Origin: Virgifigura deserti
GTDB lineage: Bacteria > Pseudomonadota > Alphaproteobacteria > Dongiales > Dongiaceae
Length of the DNA: 64,000 nt
Reading direction: 5' to 3'
Assembly (NCBI GenBank): GCA_003576685.1
Contig: QOZR01000011.1
Location: forward strand, 62,001-126,000
Shown here: piece by piece, positions 8,725 through 18,406 of the stretch
Numbering within the stretch: position 1 is the stretch's first letter
Layout of the letters: each line of letters starts with the position of its first letter
The notes under the pieces: generated by a model
Seen by the model: only the letters and a program-made list of their open reading frames with translations
Database searches by the model: none
What the model was told of the DNA's origin: nothing
Made by a program: the position numbers and the translations under genes

Positions 8725-10059
8725 CTATGCTCGGGAACGGTCGATCGGAAGGCGAATTTCGAAGCGGGCGCCATGCGGGGCCGGGACGCTGTCAAACTGC
8801 GCGTCGAGCTGGCTGGTCAAGGCGGTAACGATCTTGATGCCGAGAGTGCCGCACGCCGTGAGGCGGATGCCTTCGGGCAGGCCGGCCCCATCGTCCGACA
8901 CGGTGATTCGCAGCAACCCGTCGGAGTCCAGCTTGCTTTCGACGCGAACCGTTCCCTCGGTCGCTTGCGAAAATGCGTGCTTCAACGCGTTGGTGACGAG
9001 CTCGTTGATAATGAGCGCGAGCGGGATCACGCGGTCAGTCGGCAAGGTGACGTCTGCCGCATCGACCAGTAGCGTGATCGGCTTTTCTCCGGCGGACAGC
9101 ATGTCGGCGAGGTCAGCGCAGAACTCCCGAAGGTACTGACCGAACTCAATCGATTCCGTGTTTGTGCCTTGATAGAGACGCTGATGGACGCGCGCGACCG
9201 TGCCGATTCGGTTGCGGGCTTCGACCAGGTACTTCCGCGACTCCTCCGGGACGGTCGTGCTCTGAAGCATGAGGAGGCTCGATATAAGCTGAAGATTGTT
9301 CTTGATCCGGTGATTCGCCTCCCTTAACAGGACGTTCTTCTGCTCGACCAGCATGTCCTTTCGCTGCAGCAGGGTCTCCTTTTCCGAAAGCGCATCCTGG
9401 AGGGCCGCTTCCTTGGCCTTCCGCCGCGTGATGTCTGTCACCACGCCGACGATGCGCGCGGGCGCGCCATCCGCGTCCGCGACGACCTCTCCGCGAATCG
9501 CCAGCCAGCGAATGGAGCCGTCGGCCCGGATCACGCGGTGTTCGCCGGCGACGCCGCCTGATTCGGCAATGGCAGTGGTCAGCTGATTCCGCAGCGCTGC
9601 GGCGTCCTCCGGCTGCATGCGGGTGAGGATGTGAGAGATCTCCGGCGGGGCTTGGCCGGGTTCGAGCTCGAAGAATCGATCGACGGCGGGGGACCGCAGA
9701 ACTCTTTGAGTTTGCAAGTCATAGTCCCAGATGCCCATTTTGGCCGTTTCCAAGGCCAGGGCCAGCCGCTGCTCGCTCGCATGGAGCGCCGAGATAAACC
9801 GCTTCAGCCTCACCATCCTCTGGTTCAGCGTCGCCAGGGTGCGTCGCGTCGCGCCGAGATGTTTCCGGAAGGCAACCGGACCCTGACAGAGCGCCGCCGA
9901 CGCCCGCCTGACCGCCGCGCCGCAGTGAGTCAGCGCGCGCATGCAGTGCTTCAGGGTGCGCAGAGCGCGACCGCCGGAGCCGTGGTCACCAAGCCCGGTT
10001 TCCATATCGTTGCCGATATCCGGCTTCGGCGGAGCGAACCTGTCTTGCACGTCGATCAT
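8725..10059 (-). CDS. PAS-domain sensor histidine kinase, HisKA_2 type
   Basis: A soluble sensor kinase of about 444 residues. After a basic N-terminal helical region (about 1-95) comes a PAS fold (about 105-220; MGIWDYDLQTQRVLRSP, HRVIRADGSIRWLAIRGEV, VVTDITRRK), a short coiled coil, and the HisKA_2 dimerisation helix with phospho-acceptor His near residue 250 in REANHRIKNNLQL. The ATPase domain has the N box INELVTNALKHAF and the DDGAGLP loop. No membrane segments are seen, so it senses a cytoplasmic signal. No response regulator is adjacent (orphan kinase). The start at 10059 has AGAGGGAGA just upstream; an ATG 39 bases earlier lacks one. Confidence 0.88.
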   Translation of the reverse strand: MIDVQDRFAPPKPDIGNDMETGLGDHGSGGRALRTLKHCMRALTHCGAAVRRASAALCQGPVAFRKHLGATRRTLATLNQRMVRLKRFISALHASEQRLALALETAKMGIWDYDLQTQRVLRSPAVDRFFELEPGQAPPEISHILTRMQPEDAAALRNQLTTAIAESGGVAGEHRVIRADGSIRWLAIRGEVVADADGAPARIVGVVTDITRRKAKEAALQDALSEKETLLQRKDMLVEQKNVLLREANHRIKNNLQLISSLLMLQSTTVPEESRKYLVEARNRIGTVARVHQRLYQGTNTESIEFGQYLREFCADLADMLSAGEKPITLLVDAADVTLPTDRVIPLALIINELVTNALKHAFSQATEGTVRVESKLDSDGLLRITVSDDGAGLPEGIRLTACGTLGIKIVTALTSQLDAQFDSVPAPHGARFEIRLPIDRSRA

Positions 10060-10360
10060 TCTCCCTCTTCTCCACCGAAACGCTTCGGATTGAAGCATGC
10101 TTAGCGGCCGCTTCTCTTGACGGGCAGATCATCGGGACGGCTGTTCCAAAGTGAGCTTCAGCCGCGCGGCATCGCGCTAAACTTGGTGCGGTGTCCAGGC
10201 GGGACAATGCCCGGTCGCGCCGACCCTTGCGCCCTTCAAACGAAAAATCCGCGCGGCGCTGGAACGTACGTTGACCGCGACTGTTTACCATGCGCAGACC
10301 GAAAACCCAATCGCGAGAGACGGAGTCGCCGTTCAGCGCGGCGAAAGGATGGAGAACAGG

Positions 10361-10654
10361 ATGCTTGACGGCTATGGCCCGGAGGAGCTTCGACAAGTTG
10401 TGCGCGATCTTGCCGAGGCAACAGCGATGGTCGTGGGAAAGGCGAGCCTTACCCATGCCGCTGCGATGCGAGCGATCAGGACGGGGACGAAGGCGGACGC
10501 CGAACAGTTCTTTCTCCATCTGGGCCGTCTCAATGAAGCCGATCAGATTCGTATCGCGCAGAAGCGGGATTCGCTCCTGATCGAGCGGTGGACGCAGGCG
10601 GTTTTCGGCTCGGCCGAGCCTGCGGACGAATATTGGTCGCGTTGGAAGGAGTAG
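10361..10654 (+). CDS. Hypothetical protein, 97 residues
   Basis: A short, probably helical protein of unknown function (ELRQVVRDLAEATAMVVGKASL; ending PADEYWSRWKE). The ATG at 10361 is chosen because GGAGAACAGG lies directly before it; in-frame starts at 10271 and 10349 would extend the N-terminus but have poorer spacing. The gene is divergent from the histidine kinase, with about 300 bases between them that hold no other clear feature. Confidence 0.5.
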   Translation: MLDGYGPEELRQVVRDLAEATAMVVGKASLTHAAAMRAIRTGTKADAEQFFLHLGRLNEADQIRIAQKRDSLLIERWTQAVFGSAEPADEYWSRWKE

Positions 10655-10724
10655 GAGGCGCGGCACACCCCGACGTGCGGTGGCATATAGCGCAGCCGCC
10701 GGGAGCCGCGGGGATGCCGCTGTC

Positions 10725-11162
10725 TCAAGGACTGGCGTACCCTTTGGGACGAAGATCGAGCCGGTACTGCGATGGGTCCCGGGTGAAGAACAGGCCCGCT
10801 TGACGTTCGGATGACCGCGGCAGGTAATCGATCGTCGCCTCGCTGCTCTCCACGATCGAGCCGTCCCGCATCAATGTTCCCTCGATCGTCAGTGCCGCCG
10901 CGGTTGATCCGCCGCGGTTGGCGGCCTTGACCGTCACCAGGTAACCCTCGCCGCTCGGCGCGACAGACTCGGCGGTAACGAGGACCGACGGCGGTTCGGA
11001 CCGGGTGGTCAGCGCAAAATATGCCAGATAGCCGACCGCGCCGACGATCAGGACCAAGCCCAGCGCCGCCACCGCCCACTCCCACGGCGATGTCGCCTCC
11101 GCCGGATGCGCGTGATGTCGCGCGTCGCGGGTATCTGCCTGTGCGGCCTTCGCGTTGCTCAT
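10725..11162 (-). CDS. TIGR02588 family protein
   Basis: A 145-residue single-pass membrane protein. Residues about 27-50 form one membrane helix (PWEWAVAALGLVLIVGAVGYLAYF), followed by a periplasmic beta-sandwich-like domain with VKAANRGGSTAAALTIEGTL and the conserved ending DPSQYRLDLRPKGYASP. It matches the family defined by its pairing with TIGR02587, whose gene lies 16 bases upstream on the same strand. The function of the pair is unknown. Confidence 0.82.
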   Translation of the reverse strand: MSNAKAAQADTRDARHHAHPAEATSPWEWAVAALGLVLIVGAVGYLAYFALTTRSEPPSVLVTAESVAPSGEGYLVTVKAANRGGSTAAALTIEGTLMRDGSIVESSEATIDYLPRSSERQAGLFFTRDPSQYRLDLRPKGYASP

Positions 11163-11178
11163 CGGATCGCTCCCATGC

Positions 11179-12063
11179 TCAAAGAAGCAGGCGCGCTGCG
11201 GCGGCGCCGATGGCGCCGGGAAAGCCGAGCACGACCGTTGTGCTCAGGATTTCCTCGAGCGCCGTCCCGGTCGTTCGCCCGAAGCTCCAAAGGATATACA
11301 GGCTGATGATCAGCACGATGGCGTAGCCGACGACAGTGAATCGGAGAAAGAGGCTCCAGAAGGTTGCCGTGTCGGGCGGCTCGGGCCGTCCTCGGAAATC
11401 GACGGCATAAACGAATGCGTGCATGAGCGCCAAGGACAGAAGGACAAGCGCGATCTCCTGCCACGTTGCCATTGTGTAGGCGATCAGAATCATTTCTTCG
11501 GTCGGCGCCACGTTGAGGGACAGAAACAGCGCACCGACCGCCATCAGGAAGATTTCGCCGGCATAACTCGACTTCTCTTTCCTCTCCTTTTGTTCGCGGT
11601 CTTCCTGCTTGGACTGCGCGTCATTGTTCTGTTGCCCAGATAGCTGACTGCGTGCCAGCATCGCGCCTATGCTGGCCGGAATCGCCTGCAGAGCGATCTT
11701 GCCGATCAGCTCGTCCGGAGACATTTCGGGCGTGACGATGCCGAAGATCGCCAGGATGATGGCGGAGGCGATCGAGCCGACGGCAAAGGCGACGAAGGCA
11801 TCGACGATTTCGTCGCGCAGCCCTGACGTCTCCTTGAAGCCGCTGTAATAGCCCAGCCCCGCAAGCAGCGGCAGAAGCAGCACAAGAAGCAGTATCAGCC
11901 GCAACGGGTCCATGTAGAATCCGAGCTGCCACATCTCCATCGTCATCAGCATGGGAAGCGCAAAGATGAGCGCTCCTGCGAAAGCGCGTGCCAGACCAAC
12001 GGCGAAGCGGCGATTCTGGGCGGACCTCCGTTCGGAGATTGCGCCTGATGAGAGAGTTGCCAT
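11179..12063 (-). CDS. TIGR02587 family integral membrane protein
   Basis: An inner-membrane protein of about 294 residues with roughly seven to eight hydrophobic segments, beginning with a helix that contains AFAGALIFALPMLMTMEMW and including TVVGYAIVLIISLYILWSFG. A charged cytoplasmic loop (QQNNDAQSKQEDREQKERKE) divides the protein into two halves. It is the standard partner of the TIGR02588 protein that follows. Function unknown. The ATG at 12063 is taken as the start since an upstream in-frame extension to 12165 is basic and unlike a membrane-protein N-terminus. Confidence 0.83.
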   Translation of the reverse strand: MATLSSGAISERRSAQNRRFAVGLARAFAGALIFALPMLMTMEMWQLGFYMDPLRLILLLVLLLPLLAGLGYYSGFKETSGLRDEIVDAFVAFAVGSIASAIILAIFGIVTPEMSPDELIGKIALQAIPASIGAMLARSQLSGQQNNDAQSKQEDREQKERKEKSSYAGEIFLMAVGALFLSLNVAPTEEMILIAYTMATWQEIALVLLSLALMHAFVYAVDFRGRPEPPDTATFWSLFLRFTVVGYAIVLIISLYILWSFGRTTGTALEEILSTTVVLGFPGAIGAAAARLLL

Positions 12064-12421
12064 GGAAATGTCGGGACCTCTCTTGGCCGCCCTTCGTGGA
12101 TCGGTCGCGGGATGAGCCTCGTTCTCGATAACCCTGCGGTTCCTGCAGGATCGTCGTAAGTTCACAGTCTTGAACGTTGATTTTCGAGGCTTGGTTCCGC
12201 CGCAACCACCCGGAGGCGAACGCCCGCAGCAGATGTGGAAGCTGCCGGCCGTGCGACGACGGGATTGAAGCGGTTGCCTCTCCCGGCGCTCTATAGGCTA
12301 TTCTCCCTCGAGGTGGCCGCTCCGACTGCCTCAGGATTTGGGCAAGCGGCTACTCGGCGTCGGCTGACGACCCCCGAGCGTTTTACCCGGCTCGGCACCT
12401 CGAAGGCTGAGTGAAGGGGAA
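12064..12421. other. Intergenic region upstream of the TIGR02587 gene
   Basis: About 360 bases with no supported gene. It must hold the promoter of the leftward TIGR02587/TIGR02588 operon, but no clear -35/-10 pair stands out. Confidence 0.35.
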
Positions 12422-12453
12422 AGAAAACCCCCGCTCCCGTTAGGGAGCGAGGG
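12422..12453 (-). terminator. Rho-independent terminator of the glycine-betaine transporter operon
   Basis: On the minus strand an 11-bp stem with one G-T pair (arms 12443-12453 and 12428-12438) closes a 4-base TAAC loop and is followed by TTTTCTTT. It lies about 45 bases past the stop codon of the binding-protein gene and should end the leftward three-gene operon. Confidence 0.9.
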
Positions 12454-12497
12454 CTTGGGTGAGGTGTGAAGATGACTCAAATTCGATTGAGTCGATA

Positions 12498-13391
12498 TTA
12501 TTCGCCGATCTCGCCGGTGACCCAGTAGTTGACGCGCTCTTCGTGCGTCTCGATGTACTCGGCCACGGCCTCCTCATAAGAGGTCTCCTGGGCCTTGAAC
12601 ATCACCGTTTCCAGCTCCTCCAGCGGGATATACATCCGTGCGAGGAACGCGGCGGCTTCCGGATGGTCGTTGTAGAAGCCTTTGCGAGCCAGGGCGTCGA
12701 TATGCTCGACCCCGGCCAGGACACCCTTCGGATCCTCGAGATAGCGGAGCTCGTAGGCGCTGAACATCCAGTGCGGATTCCAGGCGGTCACCACGACCCA
12801 CTCGTCGCGCTGGACCGCGCGGTCCAGCTCCGCCGTCATGCCGGCGCCGCTCGACGACACGAGTTGATAGTCGTCGAGGCCGTACTCCTCGACCGCCTCA
12901 TTCGAGAGGCGCATCAGCCCGGCGCCCGGATCGATGCCGACGATCCTGTTGCCGAGCTTTTCGGCGACCTCTTCCTTCTGCAGGTCCTCGATCGAGCTGA
13001 GCTGATCCTTGGGGATGTAGTTCGGGATCGCCCAGCCGAGCCGGGCGCCCGTATAGAGCGGCCCCAGATCGATGACCTCACCAGCGAACTTCTCCATGTA
13101 GTCCTGATGGGTCTGGGGCAGCCACGCCATCATCATCAGGTCGATATCGCCGCTCGCGACGCCGCTGTACTGGATGGCGACGTCGGCCAGGGTGAGCTCG
13201 ACGTCATAGCCGAGCCGCTCCTCGAGAATCTTCGCGGCCATCTTCGTCACCGCCTCGGCATCGGACCAGGCGGTCCAGCCGATATTGATGGATTTGTCGT
13301 CCTGAGCGTTGGCCGGCGTGCCGGCCGACCCGGCCAGCAAGCCGCCGATCAGCGCCGTGCCGAGTGCGAGGTTCTTGACGGCGTCAAGCAT
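12498..13391 (-). CDS. Glycine betaine/proline ABC transporter substrate-binding protein
   Basis: Periplasmic binding protein (297 residues) of an OpuAC/ProX-type osmoprotectant importer. It starts with a cleavable signal peptide (LALGTALIGGLLAGSAGTPANA), then the fold-typical INIGWTAWSDAEAVTKMAAK, a conserved MMMAWLPQTHQDYMEKF, and GIDPGAGLMRLSNEAVEEYGL. Family members bind quaternary amines through an aromatic cage; tryptophans at WTAW, AWLP and AWNPHWMF are candidates. GGAGGG precedes the start. It is the last gene of the ATPase-permease-binding protein operon, followed by a strong terminator. Confidence 0.92.
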   Translation of the reverse strand: MLDAVKNLALGTALIGGLLAGSAGTPANAQDDKSINIGWTAWSDAEAVTKMAAKILEERLGYDVELTLADVAIQYSGVASGDIDLMMMAWLPQTHQDYMEKFAGEVIDLGPLYTGARLGWAIPNYIPKDQLSSIEDLQKEEVAEKLGNRIVGIDPGAGLMRLSNEAVEEYGLDDYQLVSSSGAGMTAELDRAVQRDEWVVVTAWNPHWMFSAYELRYLEDPKGVLAGVEHIDALARKGFYNDHPEAAAFLARMYIPLEELETVMFKAQETSYEEAVAEYIETHEERVNYWVTGEIGE

Positions 13392-13462
13392 CTCTTTCTT
13401 CCCTCCTGGTCTGTTGGTGAGCCCCGCTTTTGCCGTGAGGACGGGGCGTCGATCGTCCCGTT

Positions 13463-14404
<942 letters not shown>

Positions 14405-14407
14405 CGC

Positions 14408-15601
14408 TCAGTTCACCTTGTCCAGAGCCTGAAGAAGGGCGGTCTTCGAGATCGAGCCGATATAGCGCCCCTGATCGTCAATCACTGGCACCGGCCACTG
14501 GCTTCCGGCAACCCGACCAAGGACGTCCGACAGGTTCATATCCTGCGGAATCGGTTCAATCTCCGCTACGAAGGCGTTCCGGTAGCTTGGTTCCTCCTCG
14601 GCCTGGATCTGCTGGATCAGGGAGTCGACCGTAACGACGCCTTGAAATTTGCGGTCGCCGCCGATCACGATGCCGATATCCCGGTCGTGCTCGCGCAGCA
14701 TCTCCAGTGCCGCGCGCACGCCGAGGCCGGGCCGTTCGATCACCGTCACCTGCTCCCGGCGGGCGATATCGCCGGCGGTGAACACTTGGCTGACATCCAC
14801 GCCGCGGAAGAACGAGCGAACATAATCATTGGCCGGCTGCCGGACGATCTCTTCCGGCGTGCCGATCTGCACAACCTCGCCGCCCTGCATGATGGCGATG
14901 CGACTGCCGATCCGCATCGCCTCATCCAGATCGTGGGTGATGAAGACGACTGTCCGGGCATGCTCCTGCTGCAGCCGCAACAGCTCGTCCTGCATCTCCG
15001 TTCGGATCAGGGGGTCGAGGGCGGAGAACGCCTCATCCATCAGCAGGATCGAGGGGTCGGTGGCCAGGGCTCGGGCCAGCCCCACGCGCTGCTTCATGCC
15101 GCCCGACAATTCGTCAGGATAGCTGGCGGCATAGGGCTTGAGGCCGACGGCGTCGAGCGCATCGAGCGCCCGGTCCTGCCGCTTGGCGCGATCGACGCCG
15201 GCGACTTCCAAGCCGAAGGCGGCATTCTCGAGCACGGTCTGGTGCGGCATTAAGGCGAAGGACTGAAACACCATGCCGATATCCCGCCGGCGCACCGCGA
15301 TCAGCTCGCGCTTCGACATTCGGGTGATATCGCGTCCGTCGATCAGGACTTCTCCGGAGGTCGGGTCGATCAGCCGGTTGAGCATGCGCACCAGCGTCGA
15401 TTTGCCGGAGCCGGACAGGCCCATCACGACGAAGACTTCCCCCTCTTCGACGCTGAAGCTCGCATCCTGTACACCGACGGTCTGGCCGGTTTTCCGGAAG
15501 ATCTCGTCCTTGCCCTCGCCGCGACGCAGCATCTGCATCGCCGCCTCCGACTTGGAACCGAAGATCTTGTACAGGTTCTTAACGACGATCTTTTCGGTCA
15601 A
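14408..15601 (-). CDS. Glycine betaine/proline ABC transporter ATP-binding protein (ProV-like)
   Basis: ATPase of the importer (397 residues). Walker A is GLSGSGKST, the Q loop is VFQSFALMPHQTV, the signature ELSGGMKQRVGLARAL and Walker B ILLMDEAFSALDP. The C-terminal third holds tandem CBS domains (QVTVIERPGLGVRAALEML; WPVPVIDDQGRYIGSISK), which in OpuA-type systems sense ionic strength. The TTG at 15601 is chosen: AGGGAG lies just upstream and the protein then begins TEKIVVKNLYKIFG as relatives do; the longer frame from 15658 has no such site. It is first in the operon. Confidence 0.92.
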   Translation of the reverse strand: MTEKIVVKNLYKIFGSKSEAAMQMLRRGEGKDEIFRKTGQTVGVQDASFSVEEGEVFVVMGLSGSGKSTLVRMLNRLIDPTSGEVLIDGRDITRMSKRELIAVRRRDIGMVFQSFALMPHQTVLENAAFGLEVAGVDRAKRQDRALDALDAVGLKPYAASYPDELSGGMKQRVGLARALATDPSILLMDEAFSALDPLIRTEMQDELLRLQQEHARTVVFITHDLDEAMRIGSRIAIMQGGEVVQIGTPEEIVRQPANDYVRSFFRGVDVSQVFTAGDIARREQVTVIERPGLGVRAALEMLREHDRDIGIVIGGDRKFQGVVTVDSLIQQIQAEEEPSYRNAFVAEIEPIPQDMNLSDVLGRVAGSQWPVPVIDDQGRYIGSISKTALLQALDKVN

Positions 15602-15769
15602 TCTCGCTCCCTTTGGATGCTCCCTCGCGACTGGCGCGCGGCCAAGACCAAACCGCACTGTTCCATCGGGGAAAAGGTCGCGCTACTCCCCTAACAGCGC
15701 GATTTACTCAAAGTTCCGCTGGCTACAGACGGGACGGATGGAGAACATCCGGCCGGGCAGTTGGCGCCA

Positions 15770-15827
15770 GGCCAGTCAATGAACAACCCGGCGAACCCTA
15801 TCAGCCGTAGGATTGGCCGGTCAATGA
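15770..15827 (-). promoter_or_regulatory. Two direct repeats upstream of the ABC transporter operon
   Basis: GGCCAGTCAATGA (15770-15782) recurs as GGCCGGTCAATGA (15815-15827), 45 bases apart, about 170 bases upstream of the transporter start. The spacing is near four helical turns, suggesting paired sites for a regulator; which one is unknown. Confidence 0.35.
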
Positions 15828-15965
15828 TCGGCGAGCAACTGCTTGAGAAGGCGGCCTTACGCCGCTGCTCTTCAATCAGTTTGTGCCGATGACGCGGGAT
15901 GATGGGGACGTTCGCCGTGAAAGGACCAGCCTTCAATATGGGGCGGACGCGGGATCTTGGGGGAA

Positions 15966-16042
15966 TGGTCGGAGTGAGAGGATTCGAACCTCCGGCCCCT
16001 GCGTCCCGAACACAGTGCTCTACCAGGCTGAGCTACACTCCG
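15966..16042 (-). tRNA. tRNA-Pro(CGG)
   Basis: A complete cloverleaf on the minus strand: acceptor CGGAGTG pairs with CACTCCG, the D arm is GCTCAGCCTGGTAGAGC, the anticodon stem CTGTG/CGCAG encloses loop TTCGGGA (anticodon CGG, reading CCG), and the T arm contains GGTTCGAATCC. Discriminator A and an encoded CCA end are present, giving 77 bases. Confidence 0.96.
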
Positions 16043-16127
16043 ACAGCGGCGCCTTATAGCGCCAACCCCAACAGGCTGCAAGGGGCGCCTGCAACGAAAT
16101 AAGTAGCCCCGTGGGCCGGCTCAAGAA

Positions 16128-17201
16128 TCAGTAAGCCCGCTCGATGCAGAAATCGATCACGTCGAGCAGCGCGCGTTTCTCGGAACTCTCCGGGAACAGG
16201 CCGAGCGCGTCCCGCGCGATGGCGCCATAGTGGCTGGCGCGGGCGACCGTGTCGCGCAGGGCGTCATGCCGCTCCATCAGCTCGATGCCGTGCACGAGGT
16301 CGGCCTCCTGCTGGTCGAGGGTTTCGAGGGCGCGCCGCCAGAAGGTTCGCTCCGGCTCGTCGCCCCGCCGGAAGGCGAGGATCACCGGCAGAGTGATTTT
16401 CCCTTCCCGGAAGTCGTCGCCGATGGTCTTGCCGAGTTCCGCCTGCTTGGCCGAGTAGTCCAGAACGTCGTCGATGAGCTGAAAGGCAATGCCGAGATTG
16501 AGGCCATAGCTCTCAAGGGCTTCCTCCTCAGCCTTCGGACGGTCCGCGACGACCGCGCCGATGCGGCAGGCGGCCGCGAACAGGGCCGCCGTCTTGCGCC
16601 GGATCACGTCGAGATAGGCTTGCTCGCTGGCCTCGGTATCGTTGCTGGTCACGAGCTGGAGCACCTCGCCCTCGGCGATGACCGCGGAGGCGTTCGAGAG
16701 AATCTCCAGCACCTTCAGGGACCCGTCCCCGACCATGACCTGGAAGGCGCGGCTGAACAGAAAGTCGCCGACGAGCACGCTCGCCTTGTTGCCCCAGACC
16801 GAGTTGGCGGTGGCGAGGCCCCGGCGCAGGTTGCTGTCGTCCACGACATCGTCATGCAGCAATGTGGCGGTGTGAATGAACTCGACGCAGCTCGCCAGGG
16901 CGACATGCCGGTGTCCCTGATAACCGCAGAGCCGTGCCGCGGCGAGGGTCAGCATCGGGCGCAGCCGCTTGCCGCCCGCGGCGACGATATGGCCGGCGAG
17001 CTGCGGGATCAGCGCCACCGGACTCTGCATGTTCTGGATGATGAGGTCGTTGACGGCCCTCAGGTCGTCGCCGACCAGATGGCCGATCGCATCCAGCGAC
17101 GGCTTGCGCGGCTTGCCCCGCTCCTCTCCCAGATTGACGACGACGGCCACCGATGCTCCCAATTCTGCTCGCTTGACGCACTTCTTAACAGCGGCGAGCA
17201 T
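16128..17201 (-). CDS. Polyprenyl (octaprenyl-type) diphosphate synthase
   Basis: Trans-isoprenyl diphosphate synthase that extends farnesyl diphosphate with isopentenyl diphosphate to make the ubiquinone side chain. The substrate-binding GGKRLRP is followed by the first aspartate-rich motif LLHDDVVDDSNLRRG and the second QLIDDVLDY; DDFREGKITLP is also typical. The side-chain length cannot be read reliably from sequence. The frame opens at 17201, but the first 20 residues may not be translated, since relatives begin close to LGEERGKPRKPSLDAI. It is divergent from the DUF2007 gene. Confidence 0.92.
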   Translation of the reverse strand: MLAAVKKCVKRAELGASVAVVVNLGEERGKPRKPSLDAIGHLVGDDLRAVNDLIIQNMQSPVALIPQLAGHIVAAGGKRLRPMLTLAAARLCGYQGHRHVALASCVEFIHTATLLHDDVVDDSNLRRGLATANSVWGNKASVLVGDFLFSRAFQVMVGDGSLKVLEILSNASAVIAEGEVLQLVTSNDTEASEQAYLDVIRRKTAALFAAACRIGAVVADRPKAEEEALESYGLNLGIAFQLIDDVLDYSAKQAELGKTIGDDFREGKITLPVILAFRRGDEPERTFWRRALETLDQQEADLVHGIELMERHDALRDTVARASHYGAIARDALGLFPESSEKRALLDVIDFCIERAY

Positions 17202-17332
17202 AGTTGGAACAATTTCCGGGTCAAGCCTGCGCGCTGTCCAGGGAATGCTGCCAAGGGCCCTGCCAAGGGGGCCTGGGGGCGGAGCACCGAAGCCCGGCTA
17301 GGCTCGCCGACATTTGGCGGGGACGTGAAAGA

Positions 17333-17551
17333 TTGAAGGAATTACTGCGAACAAACGATCCGATTCGGCTGTCCTGGCTGATTGCCCTGCTGGCCGGCGA
17401 AGGCATTGAAGCCACCGTCCTCGACATGCACACGAGCATCGTCGAAGGCAGTATCGGCGCCATTCCCCGCCGCCTGATGGTGCGCGCGGCGGATGCCGCG
17501 CGGGCGCAACGGGTGCTTGCCGATGCAGGCGAGGCGGTGGACGGTGACTGA
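17333..17551 (+). CDS. DUF2007 domain protein (putative signal-transducing)
   Basis: A 72-residue protein opening with KELLRTNDPIRLSWLIALLAGEGI, typical of alphaproteobacterial DUF2007 proteins. The start is set at the TTG at 17333, where relatives begin; a longer frame from 17204 reads through the divergent promoter region and is not protein-like. A small ferredoxin-like fold is known for the family, with no clear function. Its stop overlaps the start of the following methyltransferase gene, so the two are co-translated. Confidence 0.82.
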   Translation: MKELLRTNDPIRLSWLIALLAGEGIEATVLDMHTSIVEGSIGAIPRRLMVRAADAARAQRVLADAGEAVDGD

Positions 17552-18329
17552 GGATGGGCAGTCGGGCGAGAGGCGGGCGGGCGAGGCGGCGGCGGGCGCG
17601 ATCAGCGCCGACGCGCTTCTCGACGGGAACATCCGGCTGCTGCAGCCGCAAGCCGGCTATCGAGCCGCGATCGATCCGGTTTTCCTGGCCGCAGCCGTGC
17701 CGGCCGGCCCGGGGGACATGGTACTCGATGTTGGGGCCGGCGTCGGCGCCGTATCGCTTTGCCTCGCCTGGCGCGAACGCGGCTGCCGGGTCCGCGGTAT
17801 CGAGCCACAGCGCGACCTCGCGCGGCTGGCGGCCCGCAACGTCGAGTTGAACGGATTCGTCGGCCGGGTCGAGATCATGATCGGTGATCTTCTGCGGGCG
17901 CCGCCGCGGCTCGCGCCCGGATCCTTCGATCATGTGATGGCGAACCCGCCCTACCTGCCGGCACGTGAAGGGTCGGCGCCGGTCAACCCAGGCCGGGCGA
18001 CGGCGCAGTTCGAGGGCGATGCCGGCCTGACGGACTGGATGCGCTTCTGCTTCTCGATGGTTCGGCCGAAAGGGAGCGTGACCTTCGTCTACCGGGCCGA
18101 TCGCATCGACCTCCTGCTGAGCGAGCTTCGGACGCGCGCCGGAGAAATCGTCGTGTTCCCGCTCTGGCCGGGCGGCAGCAAGCCCGCCGGGCGGATTCTC
18201 GTGCGGGCGCGCAAGGGCGTTGCCGCCCCGACCCGGCTGGCGGCCGGCCTCGTGCTGCACGAGGCCGACGGCCGTTACACGGAGGCGGCCGATGCGGTGC
18301 TGCGGCGAGGCGCGGGGCTGATCCTGTGA
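17544..18329 (+). CDS. TrmN6-like tRNA1(Val) adenine-N6 methyltransferase
   Basis: A class I SAM-dependent methyltransferase of about 261 residues. The SAM motif VLDVGAGVGAVSLCLA and the adenine-N6 catalytic motif MANPPYLPA are intact, and the conserved QPQAGYRAAIDPVFLAAAV before them is characteristic of the YfiC/TrmN6 group, which methylates A37 of tRNA1(Val). It starts at a GTG at 17544 inside the end of the DUF2007 gene. The specific tRNA target is inferred from the family. Confidence 0.85.
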   Translation: MTEDGQSGERRAGEAAAGAISADALLDGNIRLLQPQAGYRAAIDPVFLAAAVPAGPGDMVLDVGAGVGAVSLCLAWRERGCRVRGIEPQRDLARLAARNVELNGFVGRVEIMIGDLLRAPPRLAPGSFDHVMANPPYLPAREGSAPVNPGRATAQFEGDAGLTDWMRFCFSMVRPKGSVTFVYRADRIDLLLSELRTRAGEIVVFPLWPGGSKPAGRILVRARKGVAAPTRLAAGLVLHEADGRYTEAADAVLRRGAGLIL

Positions 18330-18406
18330 CGACGCAACGTCGGATCAGTCCTGACTGGCACCCGTCCTGATTGGCACCAGCCCTCCGAACGCCTATCTTG
18401 AACGCC

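Noticed and set aside
15966..16042. tRNA-Pro as the prophage attachment site
   Set aside because: It is 21 kb from the prophage edge and no tRNA-like sequence was seen near 36,870.
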